64,000 nucleotides of DNA from positions 62,001-126,000 of the forward strand of contig JANQOX010000012.1 in the NCBI GenBank assembly GCA_028285625.1. Direction: 5' to 3'. Under the pieces are notes generated by a model. That model ran no database searches and was not told the origin of the DNA. It worked only from the letters and a program-made list of their open reading frames with translations. Of the stretch, positions 1 through 8,965 are shown piece after piece; position 1 is the stretch's first letter, and the number at the start of each line of letters is the position of its first letter. Position numbers and translations under genes: made by a program. This DNA is from Myxococcota bacterium (GTDB lineage Bacteria; Myxococcota_A; UBA9160; UBA6930).

Positions 1-947
1 TCGAGCACGCCGTCCGCGAGGCCGCCGGCCCCGAACGGACGCATGTGCTGCCGGTGGGCGAGTGGGCCACGGCCCTGCTCGGGGACGCCATCGGCGCGAA
101 CATGATGCTGCTCGGCTACGCCTTCCAACGCGGCCAGCTGCCGGTCTCGCTGGCGGCGATCGATCGCGCCATCGATCTGAACGGCCGCGCCATCGCCATG
201 AATCGGCGCGCCTTCGCCTACGGCCGGCTGGCTGCGCACGATCGGGCGGCGCTCGAGAAGCGCGCGGCGCCGCTGCTCCGGGTCGGCGCCGAGACGTTGC
301 CGACCACGCTCGACGAGGTGGTGCGCGACCGCGAGCGGAGACTCACCGACTACCAGAACGAGGCCTACGCCCGCCGCTACCGCACCCTGGTCGATCGGGC
401 GCGCGCCGCGGAGAAGCAGCTGGGCCGGGAAGGCCTCGCCCTCGCCGTGGCCCACGGCTACCACCGCCTGCTCGCCTACAAGGACGAGTACGAGGTGGCG
501 CGCCTGTTCACGACCGGCGCCCTCCAGGAGCAGCTGGCCCGGGAGTTCCAGGGCGAGACCCGCCTGCGCTTCCACCTCTCGCCGCAGTTCCTGCCCGACT
601 GGCTCGCGCCACGCGACCCCGAGACGGGCCGCCTGCCCAAGTGGACCCTCGGGCCCTGGATCCTCGTGGTGTTTCGCGTGCTGGCGCGCCTCAAGTTCTT
701 GCGGGGCACCGCCCTCGACCTGCCGGGGCGAACCGCGCATCGCAAGATGGAACGCACGCTCATCCGCGACTACGAGCGCACCCTCGAGGAGGTGCTCGGC
801 GGGCTCGACGCGGGCCGCTTCGACGTGGCGGTCGAACTCGCCGCACTGCCGCAGCACATCCGCGGCTACGACTCGGTCAAGGAACAGACGGTGCACGAGG
901 CGCGGGAGCGCAAGGCCGAGCTGCTGACGCGCTTTCGCGAGGTCTAA
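1..947 (+). CDS. Indolepyruvate/2-oxoacid ferredoxin oxidoreductase, C-terminal part (partial)
   Basis: The window opens inside this gene. The frame is open from base 3 and ends at TAA 945-947, leaving about 314 residues. The visible part resembles the C-terminal DUF6537 region of fused indolepyruvate:ferredoxin oxidoreductases (usually about 1,150 aa), with segments such as YEVARLF and a basic LKFLRGTALD stretch. These cytosolic TPP/Fe-S enzymes oxidatively decarboxylate aryl- or branched-chain 2-oxoacids to acyl-CoA and reduce ferredoxin. The TPP and iron-sulfur domains would lie upstream, outside the window. The gene converges on a NUDIX gene with a 15-base gap and no clear terminator. The family call is from recall and the substrate is unknown. 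Confidence 0.75.
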   Translation, partial: EHAVREAAGPERTHVLPVGEWATALLGDAIGANMMLLGYAFQRGQLPVSLAAIDRAIDLNGRAIAMNRRAFAYGRLAAHDRAALEKRAAPLLRVGAETLPTTLDEVVRDRERRLTDYQNEAYARRYRTLVDRARAAEKQLGREGLALAVAHGYHRLLAYKDEYEVARLFTTGALQEQLAREFQGETRLRFHLSPQFLPDWLAPRDPETGRLPKWTLGPWILVVFRVLARLKFLRGTALDLPGRTAHRKMERTLIRDYERTLEEVLGGLDAGRFDVAVELAALPQHIRGYDSVKEQTVHEARERKAELLTRFREV

Positions 948-962
948 CCCGACTCGCTTGGC

Positions 963-1637
963 CTAGCCGAGGTCGCTTCGCTCGTACCGGTACTCGCGGC
1001 CGACGGCATGCAGCCGATGGCGCGGCCCCGGCGCCTGGGGATCGCCCGCATCGTATCCAGCGTCGCCCGGGTAGAGCATCGTCGCACCCGCTTCGCCCGG
1101 GCAGATGCGAGGGCGAAACACCAGCGGGTCGGCCGTGGCGAGCCCGGCATGGGCATCGCCTGCGCTCGCGTACCCGAGCAGCCAGGTCACCGTCACGAAC
1201 GTCGGCGGTGCGAGACGGATCTCGCCCGCTTCGTGCGCGCGCAGGGTCGCTTGCGCGTCGAGCCAGCGGTGATCGACGATCTCCGAGCCATCCACGCGGA
1301 CGGCCTCGCGCCCCGACTCGACGCCGAGGAAGAACCAGGTATCGAAGCGACGCGGCGAGATCTCGGGCGTGATCCAGCGCGAGATGGTCACGAGTCCCGT
1401 CGGCGCCACGCGCAGCCCGGCCTCTTCGTGGGTCTCGCGCACGGCGGCGCGCAGGGCCGCGTCCTTGGGGTCGTCGTGGGCGTCGCGCTCGTTCGGCTCG
1501 ACCTTGCCGCCGGGGAACACCCAGGGGCCCGGGCGGCCGTCCTTGCGCGGCGCACGCTGGAGCAACAGCAGCTCCGGTCTGCGCGCCGCGTCGCGCAGCA
1601 GCACGACCGTGGCCGACGGCTCGGGTTCGGGCGCCAT
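963..1637 (-). CDS. NUDIX hydrolase, NUDT7/NUDT19-like (likely CoA or acyl-CoA diphosphatase)
   Basis: A 224-residue protein with a NUDIX box at about residues 43-78, reading GGKVEPNE, then a short insert, then RETHEEAGL. The insert inside the box and the long C-terminal half are typical of NUDT19/CoA-diphosphatase-type NUDIX proteins, which split CoA or acyl-CoA into a phosphopantetheine product and 3',5'-ADP. It is the last gene of a tight minus-strand operon (2-base gap to the hydrolase-fold gene, which is 14 bases from the CoA-transferase), so a role in acyl-CoA turnover is plausible. The substrate is inferred from context only. Confidence 0.8.
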   Translation of the reverse strand: MAPEPEPSATVVLLRDAARRPELLLLQRAPRKDGRPGPWVFPGGKVEPNERDAHDDPKDAALRAAVRETHEEAGLRVAPTGLVTISRWITPEISPRRFDTWFFLGVESGREAVRVDGSEIVDHRWLDAQATLRAHEAGEIRLAPPTFVTVTWLLGYASAGDAHAGLATADPLVFRPRICPGEAGATMLYPGDAGYDAGDPQAPGPRHRLHAVGREYRYERSDLG

Positions 1638-1639
1638 GC

Positions 1640-2263
1640 CTAGCTCGGAGGCGACCAGGCCGCGAGCAGGTCTTCGCTGCGGACCAGCGTGGCCACGGCA
1701 CCGAGGGTGTGATCGAAGACCGACTCCACGTGACTCTGGGGGAATCCCGCCACCGCATCGCGCGGCAGCACCACCTGATAGGAGCTGTTCACGGCATCGA
1801 AGGTGAGCGCCTGGATCGCCACGTTCACCGAAACACCCACGCCCACGAGCGTGGTCACCCCCAGATTGCGGAGCACGAAGTCGAGCTCGGTACCCTGGAA
1901 GGGCGAGAGCCCGTGCAATCGCGACAGCACGATGTCGCGCTCGTCGAGTTCGATCTCGGGCACCAGCGCCGCGGCGTCGGAACCCGGATGCAGCTTGACC
2001 GGCGCGCGCGCCATGTACTGGAAGATCCGCGCGTTGGTGTTGGCGCCCTGCCCGTCGGGGCGTCGCTCGGCCGTGCAGTGCACCACGGGCACCCCGGCCG
2101 CGCGGGCCGCGCGCAGCAAGGCCGTCACGTTGCCGAGCGCGCCGCGGGCGGCAGCCGCCAGGTCGGGCAGCTGCGAGAGGTCTCCAATGACGCCGCGCTG
2201 CAGCTCCTGGGTGACCAGGGCGGTGTGTGCGGGGTCGGCGAGTTCGCGAAGGTCGAGGGCCAT
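1640..2263 (-). CDS. Isochorismatase-fold (cysteine hydrolase superfamily) protein lacking the catalytic cysteine
   Basis: A 207-residue single-domain protein with the isochorismatase fold pattern: an N-terminal strand ALVTQELQRGV, a central VPVVHCTAERR, and VGVGVSVNVAIQALTFDA near residue 145. In active family members the first strand carries an Asp (V-D-x-Q) and the later motif carries the nucleophilic Cys (TNxC). Here these positions read Gln/Glu and Ala, so classical amidase or isochorismatase chemistry is unlikely. It sits between a CaiB-type CoA-transferase and a NUDIX gene in one operon. It may be a binding or scaffold protein, or use a non-cysteine mechanism. Family confident, function unknown. 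Confidence 0.75.
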   Translation of the reverse strand: MALDLRELADPAHTALVTQELQRGVIGDLSQLPDLAAAARGALGNVTALLRAARAAGVPVVHCTAERRPDGQGANTNARIFQYMARAPVKLHPGSDAAALVPEIELDERDIVLSRLHGLSPFQGTELDFVLRNLGVTTLVGVGVSVNVAIQALTFDAVNSSYQVVLPRDAVAGFPQSHVESVFDHTLGAVATLVRSEDLLAAWSPPS

Positions 2264-2277
2264 GGGGAGAGCCTAGG

Positions 2278-3528
2278 TCAGGCGATCACGCCGCCGTCGC
2301 GCAGCGCCTGGAGGTCGCCGTCGCGCAGGCCGAGTTCGTCGCGCAGCACCTGGGCCGTGTGCTGGCCGAGACCGGGAAAGGTCGAGATCGGGCCCTCGGC
2401 TGCGGCCGAGAGCTTGACCGGGTTGCCCACCACCAGGTACGGGCGGTCTGCGTCCGGGCGCGGCACCTCGATCAGCATGTCGCGCATGGCCACGTGCGGG
2501 TCGGCGTGGATGTCCTCGGCCCGGTGACTCGGACCGGCCACGATGCCCTGCTCGCAGAGCGCGGCGGCGGCCTCGAGCTTGGTCTTGTCGGCGGCCCACG
2601 CCTCGAGCGCCGGGCGGATCACGCCCTCGGTGTGCTGGGCCCAGCCCTCACGCGTGGCGAAGCGCGGGTCGCCGAGCCACTCGGCGTGCCCCAGGGTTTC
2701 GGCCAGCCGCGCGAAGTGGTGCTCGCGAAACACCGCGACGACGAAGTGACCGTCGCTCGCTGCGAACGCCCCCACCAACGCCGTGGTGCCCGCCGCGGCC
2801 ATGTGCGCGGGCGCACCCATCGACCAAAGGAACGGCACCATGTCGGTCATGGCGATCATGGCGTCGTACATGGCGACGTCGACGTGCTGGCCCTCTCCGG
2901 TGCGATCGCGGTGGCGCAGCGCCGAGAGCGTGCCGATCACCGCGAAGAGCGCGCTGGCGTTGTCGCCCAGCGCCCCCGCCACGACCACCGGCGGCGGCTG
3001 GCCCTCCTTCTTGTTGGGCTCGTAGAGTCCGCCCATCGCCTCGGCCACCGGCGCGTAGGCCGGCCAGTCCCGGTAGGGAGAGTCGGTGAGGTTGCCGAAG
3101 CCCGAGATCGAGACGTAGATCAGGGCCGGGGTCGCGGTACGAAGCTCGTCGTAGCCCAGGCCCAACCGCGCCATGCTTCCGGCCTTCATGTTCTCGGCCA
3201 CGACGTCGAACCGGGGCACCAACCGGCGAAACAGATCGACGCCCTCGGGACGCTTGAGATCGAGAGCGATGCTGCGCTTGCCCAGGTTGTTGCGCAGGAA
3301 GGTCGCCCCCACGGTGCGCCCGTCGTCGTCGACCAGGGCCGGTCGCGAGGCGCGGCCGGTGTCGCCGCGTTCGGGGTGCTCGACCTTCACGACTTCGGCG
3401 CCGAGGTGCGCCATCAGCTGGGTGGCATACGGCAGCGCCTGCATCTGCTCGGCTGCGAGCACGCGCACCCCGGCCAAGGGCTTGCCGTGCCGCTCGCGCT
3501 CGCCGCCCTTCGTCTCACCCACCTGCAC
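2278..3528 (-). CDS. CaiB/BaiF family CoA-transferase (class III)
   Basis: A 416-residue protein with the class III CoA-transferase features: an N-terminal GVRVLAAEQMQALPYATQLM segment, the GAEVVKVEHPERGD nucleotide/CoA loop and a DVAMYDAM segment holding the expected catalytic Asp. Members move CoA between acyl-CoA donors and carboxylic acids such as carnitine, bile acids, 2-methylacyl acids and formate. It is first in the minus-strand operon with the isochorismatase-fold and NUDIX genes. Its start is about 120 bases from the divergent PHP-domain gene, so that gap should hold both promoters. In a genome rich in sterol-type catabolism a bile-acid or branched-chain acyl substrate is possible, but that is inference. 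Confidence 0.85.
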   Translation of the reverse strand: MQVGETKGGERERHGKPLAGVRVLAAEQMQALPYATQLMAHLGAEVVKVEHPERGDTGRASRPALVDDDGRTVGATFLRNNLGKRSIALDLKRPEGVDLFRRLVPRFDVVAENMKAGSMARLGLGYDELRTATPALIYVSISGFGNLTDSPYRDWPAYAPVAEAMGGLYEPNKKEGQPPPVVVAGALGDNASALFAVIGTLSALRHRDRTGEGQHVDVAMYDAMIAMTDMVPFLWSMGAPAHMAAAGTTALVGAFAASDGHFVVAVFREHHFARLAETLGHAEWLGDPRFATREGWAQHTEGVIRPALEAWAADKTKLEAAAALCEQGIVAGPSHRAEDIHADPHVAMRDMLIEVPRPDADRPYLVVGNPVKLSAAAEGPISTFPGLGQHTAQVLRDELGLRDGDLQALRDGGVIA

Positions 3529-3650
3529 GCGCTCGGCCCCTCCCCTGGTTGCGTCCGTCCGCCTCGGAGCGGGCGGGTCCGGCTGGATCGCCAGGCTTCC
3601 CGACGCCGGCTCGGTTGATCCCCGGCCGCGGAGGGACGAGAATACGCGAG

Positions 3651-6407
3651 TTGGCCACCCCCCGCCGATCCATCACACGACGTTGGCGGGCTGCGCTCGC
3701 CAACCGGCTGCTGCCCGCCACGCTCGCCTGTGCTGCGCTCACACCCGCTGCGGCCGGGGCTGCCCCCTTTGCGAAGCAGCTCGACGCGCAGAACGTGGAG
3801 ACGCTGCGGCCCGGGGGTCCCGACGCCGACGCCGGGGTGGGCGACTGGGTGCTCGGCAACGGCACGCTCTGTGCGGCCATCGCAGACGGCGCCCACGAGA
3901 CGCACCTGGGGCCCCATGGCGGCTCGTTGATCGACCTGGCCCCGTGCGGGGCGGGCGGGGATCAGTGGTCGACGCTGCACCCGATTCTCGCGTTCGGCAA
4001 GGACTGGGCGCTTCCGGTTCGCGAAGTCCGCGCCGAAGAGGCACCGGACGAAGCCCGCATCGTCGCCGTTGCCGAAGGAGACGGGCTTCGTTTGACCACC
4101 GTGCACGCGATCGGCCCGGCACCCTCGCGTGAGCTGCGCGTTCTCGCCACCCTCGAACGCATCGGTGAGGGCCCGCGTCTCTTCTCGGCGGGCTCGGTGG
4201 TGCTGCACAGTGGCGCCCAGCTGCGGCCGTTCATGATCTCGCGCGCGCAGCCCGAGGCCAGCCCGGGCTTTGCGAGACCAGCCGCAGACCCGAGCTCGCC
4301 CTTCAGCCTGTTGCGCGCGCTCGCGCCGGCCGACGCCCACGTGCTGGTGGGCGGGGACCACGTCGAACCCGGACTCGCCTATGGCATCCGCGTAGAGACG
4401 CCGGTGCACGTCGCGGAGAGCGGCGAGCGCAACCCGGTCGGGCGGCTCGCCGTCGGCGGCTACGACTTCACCCTGCTGGGGATCGCCTCGCGCCCCTACT
4501 GGTTCTTCGCCGACGACGCCGAGCCGCCGGGGATCCTGCAGCTGATCCAGCTGCCGTTCATGGACCTCTACCCGGGCGAGCGGCTCGAGAGCGAGCTGGT
4601 GATCTCGCTCGGTGACCGCGCCGACGTGGCTTCGGTGACCGACGGCTTCTTCGACGGGGCCCCCACCGTACGCGGCCGGGTCGACGACCCCGCGTCGCGA
4701 CTGCACGTGCTCGCGGCCACTGCGAGTTCGGGTGAGCCCGGTGCGCCGGTGACCGTGGTCCGCCCCGACGCCGACGGCCGCGTGGCGTTTCGCCTGCCGA
4801 CTGGCGCGTACCGCGTACGCACCGTCGCCCCGGGCGGGCGCACGGTCGACACCGACCTGGACGTGGACGAGACCGGCGGTGATCTCGGGCTCGTGCGCGT
4901 CGGTGCGCCCGCGCTCCTTCGGCTGCCGCGTGGGGAGACCATGCGACTGGTCTTTCGCGGGCAGGGCGATACGCCCGATCCGCGATTCGGCGACGACCTG
5001 CTGGGCTTTCGGGTGGGCGAACGCACCTACCCGTCGGGCGCGCTCTCTTCCAGCATCTCGCTCGCGGGCGTCACGAGCGATCCCGAGCATGTCACGATCG
5101 CTCCGGGGCAGTACCGGGTGCTCGCCACGCGAGGGCTCGAGTACGGCGTGACCGAAGCGGCGTTGCGCATCGCGCCGGGTGAGGAGCAGACCCTCTCGAT
5201 CGCACCCCCGGCTCGCGTACTCGAAACGCCGGGATGGATCGGCGCGGATCTGCACGTCCACACGGGCCAGAGCTTCGACTCGTCGTGGCCCGCCCGTGAA
5301 CAGCTGCGGGCGTTCGCGGCTCAGGGCGTCGAGGTCGTCGTCACCACCGAGCACGACCGCGTGTTCGACCCCGCCCCGACCGTGGGCGCCCTCGGGCTCA
5401 CGGGCCGCATGGCCGGCATCTCGGGTGTCGAGATCACCAGCTCGTATGCGGGGGGCGAGAGCCCCCACACCATCGGGCACAGCAATGCCTTCCCCTTTGC
5501 CGAGCGCCCCACGGCCTACCGGCGCGGCGCCCCCCTGGCGGAGGGCTTGCGGTTGCGCGACGTGGCGTACGGCCTGCGCCGGCTCGACCCACGCCCGGTC
5601 TTTCAGCTCAACCACCCGCGAGCCAACAGTGGCGGCGACGGCGAGCTCTACTACTTCTCACACCTGGCGGTCTCGGGGGACGGCTTCGACCCAGCCCGGC
5701 CGCTGACGGCGCTCCCGAACCGGGCACTGCTCGAGGCCGACCCGGCGCACGGCCTGCGCGACATCGACTTCGACGCGATCGAGCTGCTGAACGGCACCGA
5801 GACCGGCCGCTACCGGCTGCTGCGCGCCGACTGGACCTCGCTGCTGCTGCAGGGCGAACGCAGGACGGCGACGGCCAACAGCGACTCGCATCAGGCGAGC
5901 GAGCTTCCGGGGCTTCCGCGCAACCTGGTACGCCTGGCTTCGGACGACCCCGGGGCCTTCGACGGCGCGGCCTTCGCGCGCAGCGTCTTGGCGGGTGGCG
6001 TCGTCGGCACCTCGGGGCCGGTGCTCGAGGTCGCACTCGAGGGTGCCGGGATCGGCGACACCCACCGGGGTGCAGAAGGCACGCTGCAGGTTCGGGTTCG
6101 CGCGGCGCCGTGGGTCCCGTTGCGCGAGGTGCGGGTGCTCGTCGATGGGGACGTCGTGACGCGTGAGCCGGTGGGAGGTGACGCCGAGCTATCGGTCCCT
6201 CTGCAGTTCGCGCAGGACGGTTTCGTGGTGGTGGAGGCCGAGGGCCCCGCCGAGGGGACCTACGCGGAGCTACTGCCCGGGCTCGTGCCGCTCGCCTTCA
6301 CCAATCCGATCTGGGTCGACGCTGATTCCGATGGCCGCTGGACACCTCCCGGCCTGCCGTCGCCCCTGCCCTGGGCTCTCACGAGCGGCCTCGAGACGCC
6401 CCAGTGA
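3651..6407 (+). CDS. Secreted CehA/McbA-family PHP-domain protein
   Basis: The TTG at 3651 is chosen because it leaves a good signal peptide: a basic run RRSITRRWR, then a hydrophobic LLPATLACAALTPAAAGAA. Starts further upstream only add low-complexity sequence. The product is about 918 residues. A large N-terminal beta-rich part is followed near residue 525 by a PHP-type metallo-hydrolase core, GADLHVHTGQSFDSSW, then VVTTEHD and, later, NSDSHQ. These His/Asp positions match the CehA/McbA subfamily, which includes carbaryl hydrolase relatives, though most members have unknown substrates. It probably acts in the periplasm. It is divergent from the CoA-transferase operon and 47 bases upstream of the ClpP-like gene. 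Confidence 0.7.
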   Translation: MATPRRSITRRWRAALANRLLPATLACAALTPAAAGAAPFAKQLDAQNVETLRPGGPDADAGVGDWVLGNGTLCAAIADGAHETHLGPHGGSLIDLAPCGAGGDQWSTLHPILAFGKDWALPVREVRAEEAPDEARIVAVAEGDGLRLTTVHAIGPAPSRELRVLATLERIGEGPRLFSAGSVVLHSGAQLRPFMISRAQPEASPGFARPAADPSSPFSLLRALAPADAHVLVGGDHVEPGLAYGIRVETPVHVAESGERNPVGRLAVGGYDFTLLGIASRPYWFFADDAEPPGILQLIQLPFMDLYPGERLESELVISLGDRADVASVTDGFFDGAPTVRGRVDDPASRLHVLAATASSGEPGAPVTVVRPDADGRVAFRLPTGAYRVRTVAPGGRTVDTDLDVDETGGDLGLVRVGAPALLRLPRGETMRLVFRGQGDTPDPRFGDDLLGFRVGERTYPSGALSSSISLAGVTSDPEHVTIAPGQYRVLATRGLEYGVTEAALRIAPGEEQTLSIAPPARVLETPGWIGADLHVHTGQSFDSSWPAREQLRAFAAQGVEVVVTTEHDRVFDPAPTVGALGLTGRMAGISGVEITSSYAGGESPHTIGHSNAFPFAERPTAYRRGAPLAEGLRLRDVAYGLRRLDPRPVFQLNHPRANSGGDGELYYFSHLAVSGDGFDPARPLTALPNRALLEADPAHGLRDIDFDAIELLNGTETGRYRLLRADWTSLLLQGERRTATANSDSHQASELPGLPRNLVRLASDDPGAFDGAAFARSVLAGGVVGTSGPVLEVALEGAGIGDTHRGAEGTLQVRVRAAPWVPLREVRVLVDGDVVTREPVGGDAELSVPLQFAQDGFVVVEAEGPAEGTYAELLPGLVPLAFTNPIWVDADSDGRWTPPGLPSPLPWALTSGLETPQ

Positions 6408-6454
6408 GTGGCCCGGCGACGGGAATCGTTATCCTCCGGCGCTCTGGAGAACCC

Positions 6455-7036
6455 ATGACCGACAAGCAAGACACCCTGCCCTTCCCCCCGGCTTTCGTGC
6501 CCAAGGTGGCGGAGAGGCTCTTCGAGTCGCGCACGATCCTGATCCACGGCGAGATCACCTCGCGCCTGGCGCAGGAGGTGACGGCCCAGCTGCTGGCGCT
6601 GGCCGCCGAGTCGGACGACCCGATCACGATGTTCGTGCACTCCGAGGGAGGCCACGTCGAGGCGGGCGACACGATCCACGACATGATCCGGTTCGTGAAG
6701 CCGCGGGTGCGCATGGTCGGGACCGGTTGGGTCGCGAGCGCGGGCACCCACATCTACCTGTCGGTGCCCAAGAAGGACCGGCTCTGCCTGCCGAACACGC
6801 GCTTCATGATCCACCAGCCCCATGGCGGAGCAGGTGGGCGCACCACCGACATCCGCGTCGAGGCCGAAGAGCTCTTGAAGATGCGCGACCGCCTGAACCG
6901 CACCATTGCCGACGCGACCGGCCAAAGCGTCGAGCAGGTCGAGAAGGACACCGAGCGCAACCACTGGATGTCGCCCGAAGAGGCCGTGGCCTACGGCATC
7001 GTGGGCAAGGTGATCGAGTCGTCGAAGGACCTCTAG
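6455..7036 (+). CDS. clpP: ClpP-family serine protease subunit with Asp-to-Asn change in the triad
   Basis: A 193-residue ClpP-like protein; the ATG at 6455 follows a GGAGA ribosome site. The nucleophile motif reads WVASAGT (Ser, usually in GxASMG) and the His lies in MIHQPHGG. The region that carries the catalytic Asp in E. coli ClpP (TERDRF) reads TERNHW here, so Asn replaces Asp. Listeria ClpP1 is a known natural variant with Asn at this place, active mainly when paired with a normal ClpP. No clpX or clpA neighbours are present, so this looks like an accessory paralogue. It may form mixed rings with a housekeeping ClpP encoded elsewhere. Confidence 0.85.
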   Translation: MTDKQDTLPFPPAFVPKVAERLFESRTILIHGEITSRLAQEVTAQLLALAAESDDPITMFVHSEGGHVEAGDTIHDMIRFVKPRVRMVGTGWVASAGTHIYLSVPKKDRLCLPNTRFMIHQPHGGAGGRTTDIRVEAEELLKMRDRLNRTIADATGQSVEQVEKDTERNHWMSPEEAVAYGIVGKVIESSKDL

Positions 7037-7049
7037 CCCGCCCGAGCGA

Positions 7050-7643
7050 CTAGTCCGAACGGTCGCCCAGGACCGCGGGCACGACGAAGCGTTCGACCAA
7101 CGCGCGCTCTTCGGTCGCACTCGGCGCCGGGTCGCTGAGCAGCGAGACGATCACGCGCACCAGGAAGCGCACCTCGAGTCGATCACGCGCATCGGCCCCC
7201 GCGCTCTCGATCGCACCGGCACCGAAGCTGCGGGCCAGCGCGTCCACCACCTCGGGGGCCCGTGCCATGCGTACGCCCAGGCCCAGCGCCGTGGGGGCAA
7301 ACCAGGCCGCGGTGCCGGGCCGCTCGCGCACCAGGCGCACGGCGGCGAGCAGGTGAGCCGCCAGGCGACGTTTGGGATCGCGGACGCGCCGGGCGCAGCG
7401 CGCCGCCTCGGCCTGGATCTCGGCGGCCTGGTGGCGAACGTAGGCCAGGTGGAGCGCATGCCGGTTCGGGAAGACCCGGTAGAGCGTGGCGCGCGAGCAG
7501 CCGGCGGCCTCGGCGATCTCGGCCATGCCGGCGGCCGAGACCCCGAGGCGCGCAAAGGCCTTGTCGGCCCCGTCGAGCATACGCCCCACGGCCGGGTCCG
7601 ACGCATCCGGGGGAGCAGGCGTCCGGGCCCTCGCCGGGGCCAC
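7050..7643 (-). CDS. TetR-family transcriptional regulator
   Basis: A 197-residue protein with an N-terminal TetR helix-turn-helix near residues 35-60, AEIAEAAGCSRATLYRVFPN. The C-terminal ligand domain gives no hint of the ligand. Its GTG start overlaps the stop of the upstream P450 gene (TAGTG, sharing one base), so the two are almost certainly translated together and the regulator may sense a P450 substrate or product. It converges on the clpP-like gene. It is not close to the KstR-type operators and its recognition region differs from the KstR-like protein encoded near 56 kb. Confidence 0.85.
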   Translation of the reverse strand: MAPARARTPAPPDASDPAVGRMLDGADKAFARLGVSAAGMAEIAEAAGCSRATLYRVFPNRHALHLAYVRHQAAEIQAEAARCARRVRDPKRRLAAHLLAAVRLVRERPGTAAWFAPTALGLGVRMARAPEVVDALARSFGAGAIESAGADARDRLEVRFLVRVIVSLLSDPAPSATEERALVERFVVPAVLGDRSD

Positions 7644-8848
7644 TAGGAAGCCACCGCCTCGAAGGGCAGGTGCTCGTGGCGGCGCACGAACGAGCCCGGC
7701 GCATAGCGGCCGGCGTCGCCGTCCACGGCGAAGTCGGGGCAGCGCGACAACACCTCTTCGAGAACGACACGCGCCTCAAGGCGCGCCACCGCGGCGCCGA
7801 TGCAGTGATGCGGGCCATAGCTGAAGGCCAGTTGGCGTCGCACCCGGCGGGTGACGTCGCACTGCGAGGCGTCGTCGCCGAACTCGCGCTCGTCGCGGTT
7901 GGCCGAGGCGTAGAGCAGCATCACCTTTCGTCCCTCCGGAATCGTCCGATCGGCGATCTCGACGTCGCGCGTGGTCGTGCGCGCGAGGCCCTGTACGGGC
8001 GTGGTGAGCCTCAAGAACTCCTCGACCGCGGGCGTGATGGCCGCTCGGTCGGCCAGCAGCACGGCGCGCTGATCGGGGTGCCGGGTGAGCAGATCGAGCG
8101 CGCCACCCAGCAGCCCCATGATGGTGTCGTTGCCGCCGGTCACCATGGTGAAGCACACGCCCAGCACTTTGGCTGCCGAGACCTCTTCGCCACCACGCAG
8201 CCGGCCATGCACCAGTGCCGAGATCATGTCCTCCTCCGGCTCGGCGCGGCGCGCCTCCATCAGCCGGCCGAAGAACGTGAGCATCTCGCCCAGCGCTTCG
8301 CCCGAGTCGAGCACGCTGCCCGAGGCGCCGGCCGAGACGATCGCGCTCGTCCAACGCTCGAAGATCTCGCGGTCGTCGGGCGGCACGCCCAGTGCGTGGG
8401 CCACCACGAGGCTCGCCAGCGGCTGGAAGAGCTCGGCGACCACGTCCCCCGAGCCCGACTCGCGCAGGCGGTCGACCCGACCCACCGCGAAGTCGCGGAT
8501 CATCGGCTCGAGCGCCGCCGAACGCTGGGGTGTGAGGCGCTTGATGGTGAGCTTGCGCAGCGCCGTGTGCTCGGGCGGGTCCATCATCACGATGGGCGAC
8601 TCGAGGCCCAGCTTCTCCATCTCGCCGTAGTGGAACGTCAGACCCGAGGCGGACGAGAAGGTGGCGGCATCGACCGCGGCCGCGAGCACGTGCTCGAAGC
8701 GCGAGAGCACCCAGTAGTCCTCGCCCTCCCCGTTGTCGGGCACGCGATGGACGGGATCGTGGTCGCGCAGCGCGCGGTACATGGAGAACGGATCGCGCCA
8801 CGTCTCGGCGCTACGCGGCTCGAAACGGGCGAGGGTCGGCTCGGTCAT
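7643..8848 (-). CDS. Cytochrome P450
   Basis: A 401-residue soluble bacterial P450. Signature segments are the I-helix oxygen-activation motif GGNDT near residue 236, the ExxR motif in EEFLRL, and the heme-thiolate loop FSYGPHHCIGA near residues 340-350. Bacterial P450s hydroxylate steroids, fatty acids or terpenes using electrons from a ferredoxin; no ferredoxin gene is adjacent. It is followed by, and overlaps, the TetR gene. It lies 117 bases downstream of the acyl-CoA dehydrogenase pair on the same strand, so it may belong to the same catabolic block. It is a candidate for a side-chain hydroxylase of the CYP125/CYP142 kind, but I cannot assign the subfamily by eye. Confidence 0.9.
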   Translation of the reverse strand: MTEPTLARFEPRSAETWRDPFSMYRALRDHDPVHRVPDNGEGEDYWVLSRFEHVLAAAVDAATFSSASGLTFHYGEMEKLGLESPIVMMDPPEHTALRKLTIKRLTPQRSAALEPMIRDFAVGRVDRLRESGSGDVVAELFQPLASLVVAHALGVPPDDREIFERWTSAIVSAGASGSVLDSGEALGEMLTFFGRLMEARRAEPEEDMISALVHGRLRGGEEVSAAKVLGVCFTMVTGGNDTIMGLLGGALDLLTRHPDQRAVLLADRAAITPAVEEFLRLTTPVQGLARTTTRDVEIADRTIPEGRKVMLLYASANRDEREFGDDASQCDVTRRVRRQLAFSYGPHHCIGAAVARLEARVVLEEVLSRCPDFAVDGDAGRYAPGSFVRRHEHLPFEAVAS

Positions 8849-8965
8849 GGCGGCTCCCGGGGCGCCGGCTCATGATACATATTCGATTTTTCGTCTCAAC
8901 CCGGAGCGCGCCACGGGAGCCAGGGCACCCGGCCCGAACGAAGGGAGCGCCCCGCGCGCGCGCCG

